Assembly (NCBI GenBank): GCA_047972415.1 | Contig: JBKEAN010000175.1 | Coordinates: 1 to 5,351 of the forward strand | Direction of reading: 5' to 3' | DNA from: Mangrovibacterium sp047972415 | GTDB lineage: Bacteria; Bacteroidota; Bacteroidia; Bacteroidales; Prolixibacteraceae | DNA length: 5,351 nt | Shown here: one piece after another, positions 1 through 5,351 of the stretch | How positions within the stretch are numbered: the stretch's first letter is position 1 | How the letters are laid out: each line of letters starts with the position of its first letter | Program-made: the position numbers and the translations under genes | The notes under the pieces: model-generated | What the model was told of the DNA's origin: nothing | What the model saw: the letters and a program-made list of their open reading frames with translations, nothing else | Databases searched by the model: none

Positions 1-125
1 AAGTCGTTGAAAGCCCTTTTGTCCCTGCTGCCGGGTTTCAGCCTTCAAATTTAATACGAAAATCGGAATTGCCGAAAAACTAGCTCCAAATAGGCCGAAG
101 GGGGCATGAATGAACGACCCGAAAC

Positions 126-145
126 GGCGCGGGGAGCTTTCGAAA
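126..145 (+). repeat. left terminal inverted repeat of the satellite array
   Basis: GGCGCGGGGAGCTTTCGAAA here is matched in inverted orientation at 516-535, with one mismatch in 20 (T140). It marks the left border of the 41-bp array. It resembles the usual monomer junction (GCGCGGGGCTTC before a core) but carries an extra AG, so it is a border variant rather than an ordinary monomer. No target-site duplication is visible outside it (flank gacccgaaac versus aagtttaccc on the other side). Confidence 0.8.
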
Positions 146-515
146 ATTTCGACAGGTTGAAAACAATCTGCACGAGGCTGTCGAAATTTTCGAAAGCATG
201 AAAACAGTGCGCGCGGGGCTTCCGAAAATTTCGAAGGCATGGATCCGACTTGCGCGGGGCTTCCGAAAATTTCAGAAGCATGAAAATAGTACGCACGGAG
301 TGTCCGAAAATTTCGAAAGCATGAAAACAGTGTGCATGGGGCTTTCGAAAATTTCGAAAGCATGGATCCGACTTGCGCGGGGCTTCCGAAAATTTCGGAA
401 GCATGAAAATAGTACGCACGGAGTGTCCGAAAATTTCGAAAGCATGAAAACAGTGTGCATGGGGCTTCCGAAAATTTCGAAAGCATGGATCCGACTTGCG
501 CGGGCCTTCCGAAAA

Positions 516-535
516 TTTCGGAAGCTCCCCGCGCC
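516..535 (-). repeat. right terminal inverted repeat of the satellite array
   Basis: TTTCGGAAGCTCCCCGCGCC is the reverse complement of 126-145 with one mismatch. It truncates the tenth monomer, so the array ends in an inverted copy of its own beginning. The whole 410-bp block therefore has the outline of an element with inverted ends, although no transposase or target duplication is visible. Confidence 0.8.
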
Positions 536-551
536 AAGTTTACCCGGAGCC

Positions 552-577
552 CCGAAAACGGGCAGCCGCATTTTCGG
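552..577. repeat. short inverted repeat between array and nitroreductase gene
   Basis: Arms CCGAAAA (552-558) and TTTTCGG (571-577) are perfectly complementary around a 12-base loop. On the minus strand this lies just after the restored nitroreductase stop (607-609), so it could act as an RNA hairpin 3' of that gene. It has no U-tract, so it is at best a weak terminator. The arm sequence also matches the half-site of the array core, so it may be a stray relic of the same repeat family. Nothing else recognisable is seen in 536-606. Confidence 0.35.
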
Positions 578-606
578 CATAAAACAGAGGCAAAAGGCAA
601 AGCCGT

Positions 607-1207
607 TTACCCGCGTACCCACTCGGTTTTTTCGGCTACGGGGGTTCGTGTACGGGGTGGGCGTTGGGGGGGCGTTTTGGTCGGGCTCGCCCAATATAAA
701 AAAGCCTACCGGCTCGTCGTCGGGCCCCAAGCCCAGAAAGTTGCGCATGGCTTGCGCATAGCAAACATCGCCAGTGCTCAGGTAGCCGGCCAGGTTGTAA
801 GCTTGCAGGCTAAGGTATATATTTTGTACCGCGCAGGCCACCGAAACCAGGTCTTCCTGTTTCGGAAAGCGTTTGTAGGGGTCGCGCCGGGCAATAACCG
901 CTACAATATGCGATACCCGCTTGTGTTTGTCGTCGTAAGCATCGTATTTAAAGCTGACGAACTTATCAGCAGGGGTAATTTCTTTATAAATGTGTTTCTG
1001 TACACCGAAAAAACGTTTCACGGCATCGCCGGCAAAAACTTTAAAATACCAGACCTGAGCCAACCCGTGCGATGGCGCCCAACTGGCATTTTCGAGCAAT
1101 TTCATCACCGTGCTATCGTTTATTTGGCTACCTTCTTTCAGTCCATTAATAAAGGTCGACTGGCGGTTGCGAATCCAGTTTTCGATATTTTCTGCTTTCG
1201 TAATCAT
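607..1207 (-). CDS. nitroreductase-family FMN oxidoreductase, frameshifted near 3' end
   Basis: This is a nitroreductase-fold flavoprotein, expected to bind FMN and use NAD(P)H to reduce nitro or quinone-like compounds; the true substrate is unknown. The ATG at 1205-1207 starts MITKAENIENWIRNRQS. Family signs are the N-terminal Arg-containing cofactor segment (12-16), LLENASWAPSHGLAQVWYFKVF (38-58), VACAVQNIYLSLQAYNLAGYLSTG (123-146) and EPVGFFILGEP (165-175). After A179 the frame crosses seven Gs (plus strand 666-672). As sequenced it continues out of register for about 130 residues through the satellite array to a stop at 272. Dropping one G gives a C-terminus ending TPVAEKTEWVRG and a TAA at 607-609, i.e. 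199 aa, a usual length for the family with the expected 'EKxEW' ending. So the gene is a one-base frameshift (mutation, slippage-variable tract or sequencing error). It is divergent from the TPR gene. The family call is firm; the coordinates assume the restored frame. Confidence 0.85.
666..672. other. G7 homopolymer at the nitroreductase frameshift
   Basis: A run of seven Gs (seven Cs in the coding strand) is the longest G/C homopolymer in the gene and lies exactly where the conserved protein frame is lost. With six bases the downstream frame encodes the expected family C-terminus and stops at 607-609. With seven it reads on through the repeat array to 272. The indel could also be in the nearby GGGG run around 655-658, but this tract is the simplest site. 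Confidence 0.7.
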
Positions 1208-1240
1208 GTGTTTACATCTTTAAATTTGAAGTAGAAACAA

Positions 1241-1268
1241 TTTGTTACGCGATAAGTTTTTAACTTTG
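1241..1268 (+). promoter_or_regulatory. Bacteroidota-type promoter for the TPR gene
   Basis: TAACTTTG at 1261-1268 fits the Bacteroidota -7 consensus TAnnTTTG exactly. TTTG at 1241-1244 is a candidate -33 element, though the 16-base gap is shorter than the usual ~19-21. A transcript starting near 1274 would leave a leader of ~35 bases to the ATG at 1310, or only ~11 to the ATG at 1286. A second perfect -7 match, TAAATTTG at 1221-1228, lies upstream without a clear -33 element. Confidence 0.55.
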
Positions 1269-1309
1269 CAGCCAACCAAAACCAGATGACGCTATTAACG
1301 AGTTTTGTT

Positions 1310-1588
1310 ATGAATGAGAAATTATTACAGATTGAACAATGGATTGAACTGAACCGTTTGCAGGATGCCGAGCTTGAGATAAGCCAACTCCGGATGACTG
1401 GAGCAGGATCGGCCCAACTTCATTTTTTACAAGGAAAACTGGAAATGAAAACCGAGCGATGGGGCGATGCCATCAATAGTTTTCAAAAAGCACTGGAGCT
1501 TGAACCGAATATGGAAACCGCCCGCACAAACATTGAGATGTCCCGTTCGATCCTGAGCTTTTTTAATGCCGATATGCTGAACCCATAA
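1310..1588 (+). CDS. small tetratricopeptide-repeat (TPR) protein
   Basis: This is a 92-residue, probably cytoplasmic protein with no signal peptide. Residues 35-68 form a canonical TPR helix pair, with the signature positions visible as G42, A54, F58, A61 and P66 (...WGDAINSFQKALELEP). The preceding part (2-30) is helical and amphipathic, probably a degenerate partner repeat. The end, ILSFFNADMLNP, resembles the aromatic-rich C-terminus I recall from short Bacteroidota TPR proteins ending in '...F(Y/F)N.D..NP'. TPRs mediate protein-protein contacts; the partner is unknown. An in-frame ATG at 1286 would add MTLLTSFV. I prefer 1310 because the -7 element at 1261-1268 would leave almost no leader for 1286 and the added residues look unlike the family start. 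Neither start has a recognisable Shine-Dalgarno sequence. The gene is divergent from the nitroreductase and convergent with the C1 peptidase, with a shared hairpin terminator after it. Confidence 0.85.
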   Translation: MNEKLLQIEQWIELNRLQDAELEISQLRMTGAGSAQLHFLQGKLEMKTERWGDAINSFQKALELEPNMETARTNIEMSRSILSFFNADMLNP

Positions 1589-1613
1589 CTGTACCAGATG
1601 GTAATAGCGCCAT

Positions 1614-1657
1614 TAAAAAAACAGAAATAGCAGGCCATAACCTGCTATTTCTGTTTA
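1614..1657. terminator. bidirectional intrinsic terminator between convergent genes
   Basis: There is a perfect 16-bp stem with arms AAACAGAAATAGCAGG (1619-1634) and CCTGCTATTTCTGTTT (1641-1656) around the 6-base loop CCATAA. A run of As on the left (1614-1621) gives a U-tract for minus-strand transcripts from the C1 peptidase. The T-rich right side serves the TPR gene. It sits between the TPR stop at 1588 and the peptidase stop at 1666, so it plausibly ends both. Confidence 0.9.
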
Positions 1658-1665
1658 ATCTGATT

Positions 1666-2916
1666 TTATTTAAACCGGGTAAGAATGTCTTTTACGGCAT
1701 CTTTGTTAATGGTGAACCCCATCATTTTTAGCTTTACGTAATCTTCGCTGAAGAAATAATAGCCAAATTCGGCAGCATCGGGGGCATTGTTGCGCGAGCC
1801 CGAGCTCGAATCCTTTATCAGGTACCAGTCTTTGCCGTCGCCATTAAAGTTTTCCACATAGCCAACCATGTGCATCCCGTGGTCGTCGGTCGTTGTTTCG
1901 TTGTCGAAACGGAAGGCACGCGCATCTTCGTTAATATAAGCCGACGGAATATCGAAATCGGGAACTATTGCGCATTGTGTTTCACGTGAGAACCCGGTTT
2001 CCGACACGTCGCCGCCAATGCTCATGGTATAGCCTTGGCGAATGGCTTTTTTAACAATGGCCATGTAATCGTTCAGCGGTACATTGTAATAGTCGGCATT
2101 GTGCCACCAGTTGTCGGGCACGGTGTATTCAACCTGTTGCCAATATGGTTTTTGCTTGTACGAAAGGATTTCAACAAAATCGTTCGGGTCCAGCTTCAGG
2201 TAGTCGTTCATGTAAGTCAACGGGGTGTATTCGGTGCCGTTTACACGAAAGCTGGTTGGGGGCAGGCCCATGTAGTGGTCCATAATGGAAGCGATGGTTG
2301 CGAGCGCTTCGGTTTCGTTCCAGGCATTCGATGTTTTCAACGAATTCAGGAAGCCGCTCATTTCTTCCATCATTTTGCTATGGTCGTGGTATTTGCGGCC
2401 ACCAACCAGGCCGGTGTATTCGCTTTCGGGCATCAGGCCGCAGGCCAGCGCCACGCGGGCAACCGCGTTTCCTTCCGAACCTTCGTCGAAAAGCGAGTTG
2501 CCACGTTGTTCAATAAAACGTTTTGCTTTGGCCAGGTATTCGTTGTAAACCACATACATTTCCGACAGTTTTACTTTTTTACCGGTTGTACGGTAAATTT
2601 CGGTTTCGTAAAACGAAAGGGTCGAAAAGTCCCAGCAGCTTCCGGTGTTTCCTTGCGAAATAACAGGGTTGGCCCACTGGCGTTTGTACAAATCAACTTT
2701 GTTGGGCAACTTTTTACCCGATTGGTCCATAACAAAGCGTGCCGCGGGCTCTTCGGCGGCAACCGAGTCGCGTACATGACTAATGTCTTTTAAAATGGTT
2801 TCGTAGTAAAACCCTTTTCCTGCCGGCAGGATTTCGATTTTGGCCACATCCTTATTTTGTGCCCAAAGACTTGATGTAAAAAGCAGAGCAAACGGCAGTG
2901 CCAGTAATTGTCGCAT
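1666..2916 (-). CDS. secreted C1 (papain-fold) peptidase, bleomycin hydrolase/PepC-like
   Basis: This is a cysteine peptidase of 416 aa with an N-terminal signal peptide (MRQLLALPFALLFTSSLWA, probable cleavage A19/Q20), so it acts in the periplasm or outside. The oxyanion-hole Gln and catalytic Cys are in ISQGNTGSCWDFS (Q88, C94). The catalytic His is H346 in TDDHGMHMVGY. The third active-site position, usually Asn in an 'NSWG' context, reads IKDSSSGS (D369). The large insert between Cys and His (about 250 residues) and the KLKMMGF...KDAVKD C-terminus point to the bleomycin hydrolase/aminopeptidase C (C1B) branch rather than short papains. The frame stays open upstream to a TTG at 2976, but the ATG at 2914-2916 begins directly with the signal peptide, and the added stretch overlaps the likely promoter, so 2916 is chosen. 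It is a single-gene unit, convergent with the TPR gene. Substrate, whether peptide or amino-terminal trimming, is not deducible. Confidence 0.92.
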   Translation of the reverse strand: MRQLLALPFALLFTSSLWAQNKDVAKIEILPAGKGFYYETILKDISHVRDSVAAEEPAARFVMDQSGKKLPNKVDLYKRQWANPVISQGNTGSCWDFSTLSFYETEIYRTTGKKVKLSEMYVVYNEYLAKAKRFIEQRGNSLFDEGSEGNAVARVALACGLMPESEYTGLVGGRKYHDHSKMMEEMSGFLNSLKTSNAWNETEALATIASIMDHYMGLPPTSFRVNGTEYTPLTYMNDYLKLDPNDFVEILSYKQKPYWQQVEYTVPDNWWHNADYYNVPLNDYMAIVKKAIRQGYTMSIGGDVSETGFSRETQCAIVPDFDIPSAYINEDARAFRFDNETTTDDHGMHMVGYVENFNGDGKDWYLIKDSSSGSRNNAPDAAEFGYYFFSEDYVKLKMMGFTINKDAVKDILTRFK

Positions 2917-2946
2917 AGCTTGAAATGTTTTAGTTGTTAAATGGTG

Positions 2947-2977
2947 CAAGTTTAGCTCGAATGATTCGCGGAGCAAT
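2947..2977 (-). promoter_or_regulatory. probable promoter of the C1 peptidase gene
   Basis: On the minus strand, TAAACTTG (2954 to 2947) matches the TAnnTTTG -7 consensus at all but one base. It is preceded by 19 bases and then ATTG (2977-2974) as a -33-like element. The predicted start, near 2941, leaves about 25 bases of leader before the ATG at 2916. Confidence 0.45.
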
Positions 2978-3042
2978 TGGTTAAGGGCATTAAAAATAGT
3001 AAATTGAATATTGCCGTTGGGCTATTTATCCGGTTTTAAATG

Positions 3043-3082
3043 AAAAAAATCCGGAACGTTATGTCATTAACTTTCCGGATTT
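3043..3082 (-). terminator. intrinsic terminator of the fucosidase gene
   Basis: The arms AAATCCGGAA (3047-3056) and TTCCGGATTT (3073-3082) are perfectly complementary. The stem continues inward past one C/T mismatch with GTTA/TAAC, leaving a 6-base loop. On the minus strand the hairpin is followed by an uninterrupted T-run (the As of 3043-3049), the classic rho-independent layout, 35 bases past the fucosidase stop. It separates this gene from the downstream C1 peptidase. Confidence 0.88.
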
Positions 3083-3117
3083 GTACTCCCGTTCAATCGC
3101 CGTATCCCGGCAGACGC

Positions 3118-4449
3118 TTAGTTGCTTTCAATTACTTGTCCCTGTTCGCGGTACAGGTCAGCTTTTCCTTTCAAAAGTACTGCGATCACGGTTACCTGTT
3201 CGTCCTGTACGCTCTCGGGCAGGTCAATATGAACCACGCCGGGAACCTCACTCCAGTAGGCTTTACCAACCACTTTCCAGTTTAGCTTGCTGCCTTCGCC
3301 CACCACCCAAATGCGGTTAATGGGGTTTTTCAGCCCTTTAATCATGAGCGGGCCATTGGGTTTGTACGGAACGTACAGGTACAGGATGTCGCCATCGGCA
3401 TTCAACGAGCTACGGCCATAAAAGTGGTCGAGGGAGATTCCGGCCCGGGTACCGTAAATGGCTTCTTTGTGTTTGTTTGTCCAGCGCCCGAGTTCCTTCA
3501 AAATTTTCACTTGTTCTTCAGGGATTGTTCCGTCGGCTTTTGGGCCAATATCAAGCAACAGGTTTCCGCCCATGCCAATACAGTCAACTAAAATGCGGAT
3601 AATTTCGTTCGGGGTTTTGTAATCGAGGTCGGTGTGTTGGTAACCCCACGAGTTGTTGGTTGTCATACACAGTTCCCACCAATGGGAGTGGGGGCGGGTA
3701 ACCGGAATCCCCTGTTCGGGCGTGTCGTAGTCGCCGTAGCCCTGTATACGCGAATTGAGGATGACCCCCGGGTTCCAGGTTCTCAGTTTTTCACTAAGTT
3801 CTTTTGCTTTCCATGCTTCTGCTTTTTGTTCCCAGTCGCCATCAAACCAAAATAAACGAGGGTTGAATTTTTTCGACAGTTCTTCCAATTGGCAAAAGTT
3901 GAAATCTACAAACCGGTTCCAACGCACCGAGTCGTTGGTGTAACGCTTCTCGGTGCGGGTTACGTTCGGATAGTCGGGGTGCGACCAGTCGAGCAACGAA
4001 TAATAAAGCCCAACCTTTACGTTTTCTTTATTCAGCGCTTTTACAAACGGGCTAATCAGGTCGCGTCCGGCAGGCGATTGTTTCACCACGTTCAGGTCGG
4101 AACATTGCGTGTCCCATAGCGCAACCCCGTCGTGATGTTTTGTGGTGATGACGGCATATTTTGCCCCGCTTTCTTTAATGAGCCCGGCCCAGTATTCGGG
4201 CTTGTAGTTGGTGGCTGTAAAGCCTCCGAGCTGTTTCATGTAGTCGTCGTGCGAAATATACTTGTTGAAAAACGACCAGCTTTCGTCGATGCCGTTAACC
4301 GAATAAATGCCCCAGTGAATGAAAATGCCCAGTTTGGCGTCTTCGAACCATTGCATCCGTTTTATTTTTTCCGGTTCGGTTTCCTGAGCAATGGCAGGTG
4401 TGGTTTTTAGTAAAATAAAAAAAGCAAGAAATAGAAAAATGAATTTCAT
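3118..4449 (-). CDS. secreted alpha-L-fucosidase, glycoside hydrolase family 29
   Basis: This enzyme hydrolyses terminal alpha-L-fucose from glycans by a retaining mechanism. The 443-aa protein has a signal peptide (MKFIFLFLAFFILLKTTPAIA, cleavage about A21/Q22) with no lipobox Cys, so it is probably periplasmic or secreted. The (beta/alpha)8 GH29 catalytic domain spans roughly 30-335. Markers are IHWGIYS (H45), TTKHHDG (H105, H106; fucose binding), the WFDG nucleophile motif (D203), and TPEQ with WELCMTTNNSWGY (243-270), where the acid/base Glu may lie, though I cannot assign it with certainty. GGNLLLDIGPKADGTIP (294-310) is a family-typical barrel end. Residues 340-443 fit the C-terminal beta-sandwich. 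The frame is open to an upstream ATG at 4503, but the ATG at 4447-4449 starts the signal peptide and follows a -7 element, so it is preferred. There is no SusC/SusD pair or other glycoside hydrolase in the window, so linkage preference cannot be inferred from context. Confidence 0.95.
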   Translation of the reverse strand: MKFIFLFLAFFILLKTTPAIAQETEPEKIKRMQWFEDAKLGIFIHWGIYSVNGIDESWSFFNKYISHDDYMKQLGGFTATNYKPEYWAGLIKESGAKYAVITTKHHDGVALWDTQCSDLNVVKQSPAGRDLISPFVKALNKENVKVGLYYSLLDWSHPDYPNVTRTEKRYTNDSVRWNRFVDFNFCQLEELSKKFNPRLFWFDGDWEQKAEAWKAKELSEKLRTWNPGVILNSRIQGYGDYDTPEQGIPVTRPHSHWWELCMTTNNSWGYQHTDLDYKTPNEIIRILVDCIGMGGNLLLDIGPKADGTIPEEQVKILKELGRWTNKHKEAIYGTRAGISLDHFYGRSSLNADGDILYLYVPYKPNGPLMIKGLKNPINRIWVVGEGSKLNWKVVGKAYWSEVPGVVHIDLPESVQDEQVTVIAVLLKGKADLYREQGQVIESN

Positions 4450-4472
4450 GGTTTGTGTGTTTTTAGGATGTC

Positions 4473-4480
4473 CAAAAATA
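4473..4480 (-). promoter_or_regulatory. candidate -7 element of the fucosidase promoter
   Basis: TATTTTTG on the minus strand matches TAnnTTTG at every fixed position and lies 23 bases before the ATG at 4449, leaving a short leader. I see no good TTTG -33 element at the usual spacing (the region reads GGATTTATTGG), so this is a partial match only. It supports the 4449 start over the upstream one, which would lie before the transcript begins. Confidence 0.45.
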
Positions 4481-4546
4481 AGCACGATGGCCAATAAATC
4501 CATGTGAAAAGTTAGTTTTCAAGAAGAACTTGCCTGTTTAATGCTT

Positions 4547-4564
4547 AAAAAAAAGCCGAGAGGC
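4547..4564 (-). terminator. possible weak terminator after ribonuclease Z
   Basis: On the minus strand the RNase Z stop codon is followed after two bases by GCCTCTCGGC (a short 3-bp G/C stem, 4564-4555) and then eight Ts (4554-4547). The U-tract is convincing but the stem is short, so efficiency may be poor and some read-through into the fucosidase gene is possible. Confidence 0.4.
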
Positions 4565-4566
4565 AG

Positions 4567-5351
4567 CTAATCAACGCGGTAGCAATTGTTTTCGACGGCA
4601 ATTTCGGTATTGGTAAAAATGTTGCGAGCCTGTTCCAGAATAATCCCAGGGTTTTTGTAACGGGCCGAAAAATGGCCAATTAACAGTTTTTTTGCGTTGG
4701 ATTTCAGGGCAATATTCGCCGCATCGGTACTGGTTGAGTGGAGTGTATCAGCCGCCAGTTGGGCATCGTCGGCAGTAAAGGTTGCTTCGTGGTAAAGCAG
4801 GTCAACGTTTGCAATTGCCGGAAGCATATTTTCGTTGTAAGCCGTATCGGAACAAAAGGCGTAGGAGCGGGGAGGCGTTGCCGGAATTACAAGATCGGCA
4901 TTCGGAATCCGTGTTCCATCGCCGAACACAAAATCGGCACCGGCTTTTATGTTTTTAATTTCGCGAATGGGGATGTTGTAGTCGCGGATTCGTTCTTTGA
5001 TAATATTGTTTTCGCGTGGCTGCTCATCAAAGCGGAACCCGCAGCAGGCAATGCGGTGTTTGAGGGGGAACGATGTGACCTTTATTTTTTTGTCTTCGAG
5101 AATGACTTGCGGGCGTTTAAAGTTTAGCGGGTGGAAAATAATCGGGAACCCGGGTTCATTCATTTCCAGAAACTCTAACTGGAATTTTGTATAGCGTTGC
5201 AGTTCCGAGTGGGCATAAATGTGCAGTTCGGTTCGTCGGCCTTGCAAAACCAGGGTCGAAATTAGTCCAATCAACCCAAAAAAGTGATCGCCGTGGAGGT
5301 GCGAAATAAAAATATGGCTGATTTTACTGTAGTTGATGTGGTTTTTGCGCA
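4567..5351 (-). CDS. ribonuclease Z (tRNA 3' processing endonuclease), 5' end beyond the window
   Basis: RNase Z cuts the 3' trailer from tRNA precursors as a zinc-dependent metallo-beta-lactamase-fold enzyme in the cytoplasm. Reading on the minus strand from 5349, 260 residues are visible up to the TAG at 4567-4569. About 45 N-terminal residues are missing if the usual length of ~305 holds. The zinc motif ISHLHGDHFFGLIGL is at visible residues 15-29 (HxHxDH, 17-22), further metal ligands are in LKHR (His ~98), CSDTAY (Asp ~168) and GHFSARY (His ~226). The HEAT (187-190) and HST (204-206) loops are diagnostic of RNase Z rather than other beta-lactamase-fold enzymes. The frame continues straight through the right edge; the TTG near 5274 is internal, since the zinc motif lies upstream of it. 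It is followed at 117 bases by the fucosidase on the same strand, which has its own promoter-like element, so no functional link is implied. Confidence 0.96.
   Translation of the reverse strand, partial: RKNHINYSKISHIFISHLHGDHFFGLIGLISTLVLQGRRTELHIYAHSELQRYTKFQLEFLEMNEPGFPIIFHPLNFKRPQVILEDKKIKVTSFPLKHRIACCGFRFDEQPRENNIIKERIRDYNIPIREIKNIKAGADFVFGDGTRIPNADLVIPATPPRSYAFCSDTAYNENMLPAIANVDLLYHEATFTADDAQLAADTLHSTSTDAANIALKSNAKKLLIGHFSARYKNPGIILEQARNIFTNTEIAVENNCYRVD

Larger units (their letters stand above)
126..535. repeat. 41-bp tandem satellite array with 123-bp higher-order repeat
   Basis: The core CGAAAATTTC (CGAAATTTTC in the second copy) recurs at 141, 182, 223, 264, 305, 346, 387, 428, 469 and 510, exactly 41 bp apart each time. 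Between cores lie three related but distinct spacers. They start 'ggaagcatgaaaatag', 'gaaagcatgaaaacag' and 'gaaagcatggatccg', and repeat in fixed order, giving a 123-bp higher-order unit (141-263, 264-386, 387-509). By eye the last two 123-bp copies differ at only three bases (274/397, 345/468, 382/505), while the first copy is more diverged, mainly in 151-181. Each core sits in an inverted repeat, e.g. arms 382-391 and 393-402 around one central A. The array lies 3' of the nitroreductase gene on the minus strand. Several frames on both strands are stop-free, which produces long spurious ORFs. The function is unknown; it is not a CRISPR array because the spacers are not unique. Confidence 0.95.

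Noticed and set aside
1..54. End of a plus-strand gene (...KSLKALLSLLPGFSLQI, stop at 52-54), or the minus-strand open frame running off the left edge (...LNLKAETRQQGQKGFQRL)
   Set aside because: Both are short, lack recognisable motifs and cannot be told from chance. The minus-strand frame has no clear start codon and passes through the array.
51..419. Minus-strand 122-residue open frame with repeats (FMLPKFSEAPRKSDPCFRNFRK...)
   Set aside because: It is again the translated array plus flank, with no recognisable domain and no independent support for expression.
141..519. CRISPR array
   Set aside because: The 41-bp period with a short conserved core superficially fits, but the intervening sequences are themselves three repeated types rather than unique spacers, and no cas genes are present.
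198..761. Plus-strand 187-residue open frame made of 41-residue repeats (MKTV..GLPKISKAWIRLARGFRKF...)
   Set aside because: It is the satellite array read in a stop-free frame. Several frames on both strands are equally open. All three differences between the two closest 123-bp copies fall in first or second codon positions and change the residue (Q/R, S/P, G/A), so there is no sign of protein-level selection. The frame then runs antisense through the nitroreductase C-terminus.
455..1234. Plus-strand 259-residue open frame
   Set aside because: It lies mostly antisense to the nitroreductase gene, whose minus-strand frame carries clear family motifs. It starts inside the array.
2035..2793. Plus-strand 252-residue open frame and smaller plus-strand frames within 2285-2548
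   Set aside because: They are antisense shadows of the C1 peptidase, which has intact catalytic motifs on the minus strand.
4450..4503. N-terminal extension of the fucosidase to the ATG at 4503
   Set aside because: It would place 18 residues before a textbook signal peptide and begin upstream of the -7 element at 4473-4480.
5272..5274. RNase Z start at the TTG codon near 5274
   Set aside because: The essential zinc motif HLHGDH is encoded upstream at 5284-5301 in the same uninterrupted frame, so the real start lies beyond the window.

Overview
The window looks like chromosomal DNA of a member of the Bacteroidota, most likely a Bacteroidales/Marinilabiliales-type environmental or gut-like lineage. 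This is inferred from TAnnTTTG-type -7 promoter elements upstream of genes, the absence of clear Shine-Dalgarno sequences, a secreted Bacteroidota-style C1 peptidase, a secreted GH29 alpha-L-fucosidase, and a small TPR protein with an aromatic-rich '...FFNADMLNP' C-terminus. Genus cannot be fixed from the sequence.

Layout, left to right. Bases 1-125 hold nothing I can assign. Bases 126-535 are a compact satellite-like tandem array. It has ten phased copies of a 41-bp unit, organised as three copies of a 123-bp (3 x 41) higher-order unit, and is bounded by near-perfect 20-bp inverted repeats. Bases 607-1207 (minus) encode a nitroreductase-family flavoprotein whose last ~20 codons are out of frame because of a 7-G homopolymer (666-672). 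Removing one G restores a normal C-terminus and stop; as read, the frame instead runs into the satellite array. A divergent intergenic region with a Bacteroidota promoter leads to a small TPR protein (plus, ending 1588). A perfect 16-bp-stem hairpin separates it from a convergent, secreted papain-fold (C1, bleomycin-hydrolase/PepC-like) peptidase (minus, 1666-2916). Next come a strong intrinsic terminator (3043-3082), a secreted GH29 alpha-L-fucosidase (minus, 3118-4449), and a ribonuclease Z gene (minus, 4567 to beyond the right edge, missing its 5' end).

The genes do not form an obvious pathway. The three rightmost minus-strand genes each have their own terminator and/or promoter signals, so they look like separate transcription units. 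RNase Z is tRNA-processing housekeeping. The fucosidase and the C1 peptidase are exported hydrolases. The nitroreductase and TPR genes are divergent neighbours. The unusual part of the window is the left end: the 41/123-bp hierarchical satellite, its inverted-repeat borders, and its position directly downstream of a frameshifted gene. I see no CRISPR array, no transposase, no RNA gene and no defence or phage module.
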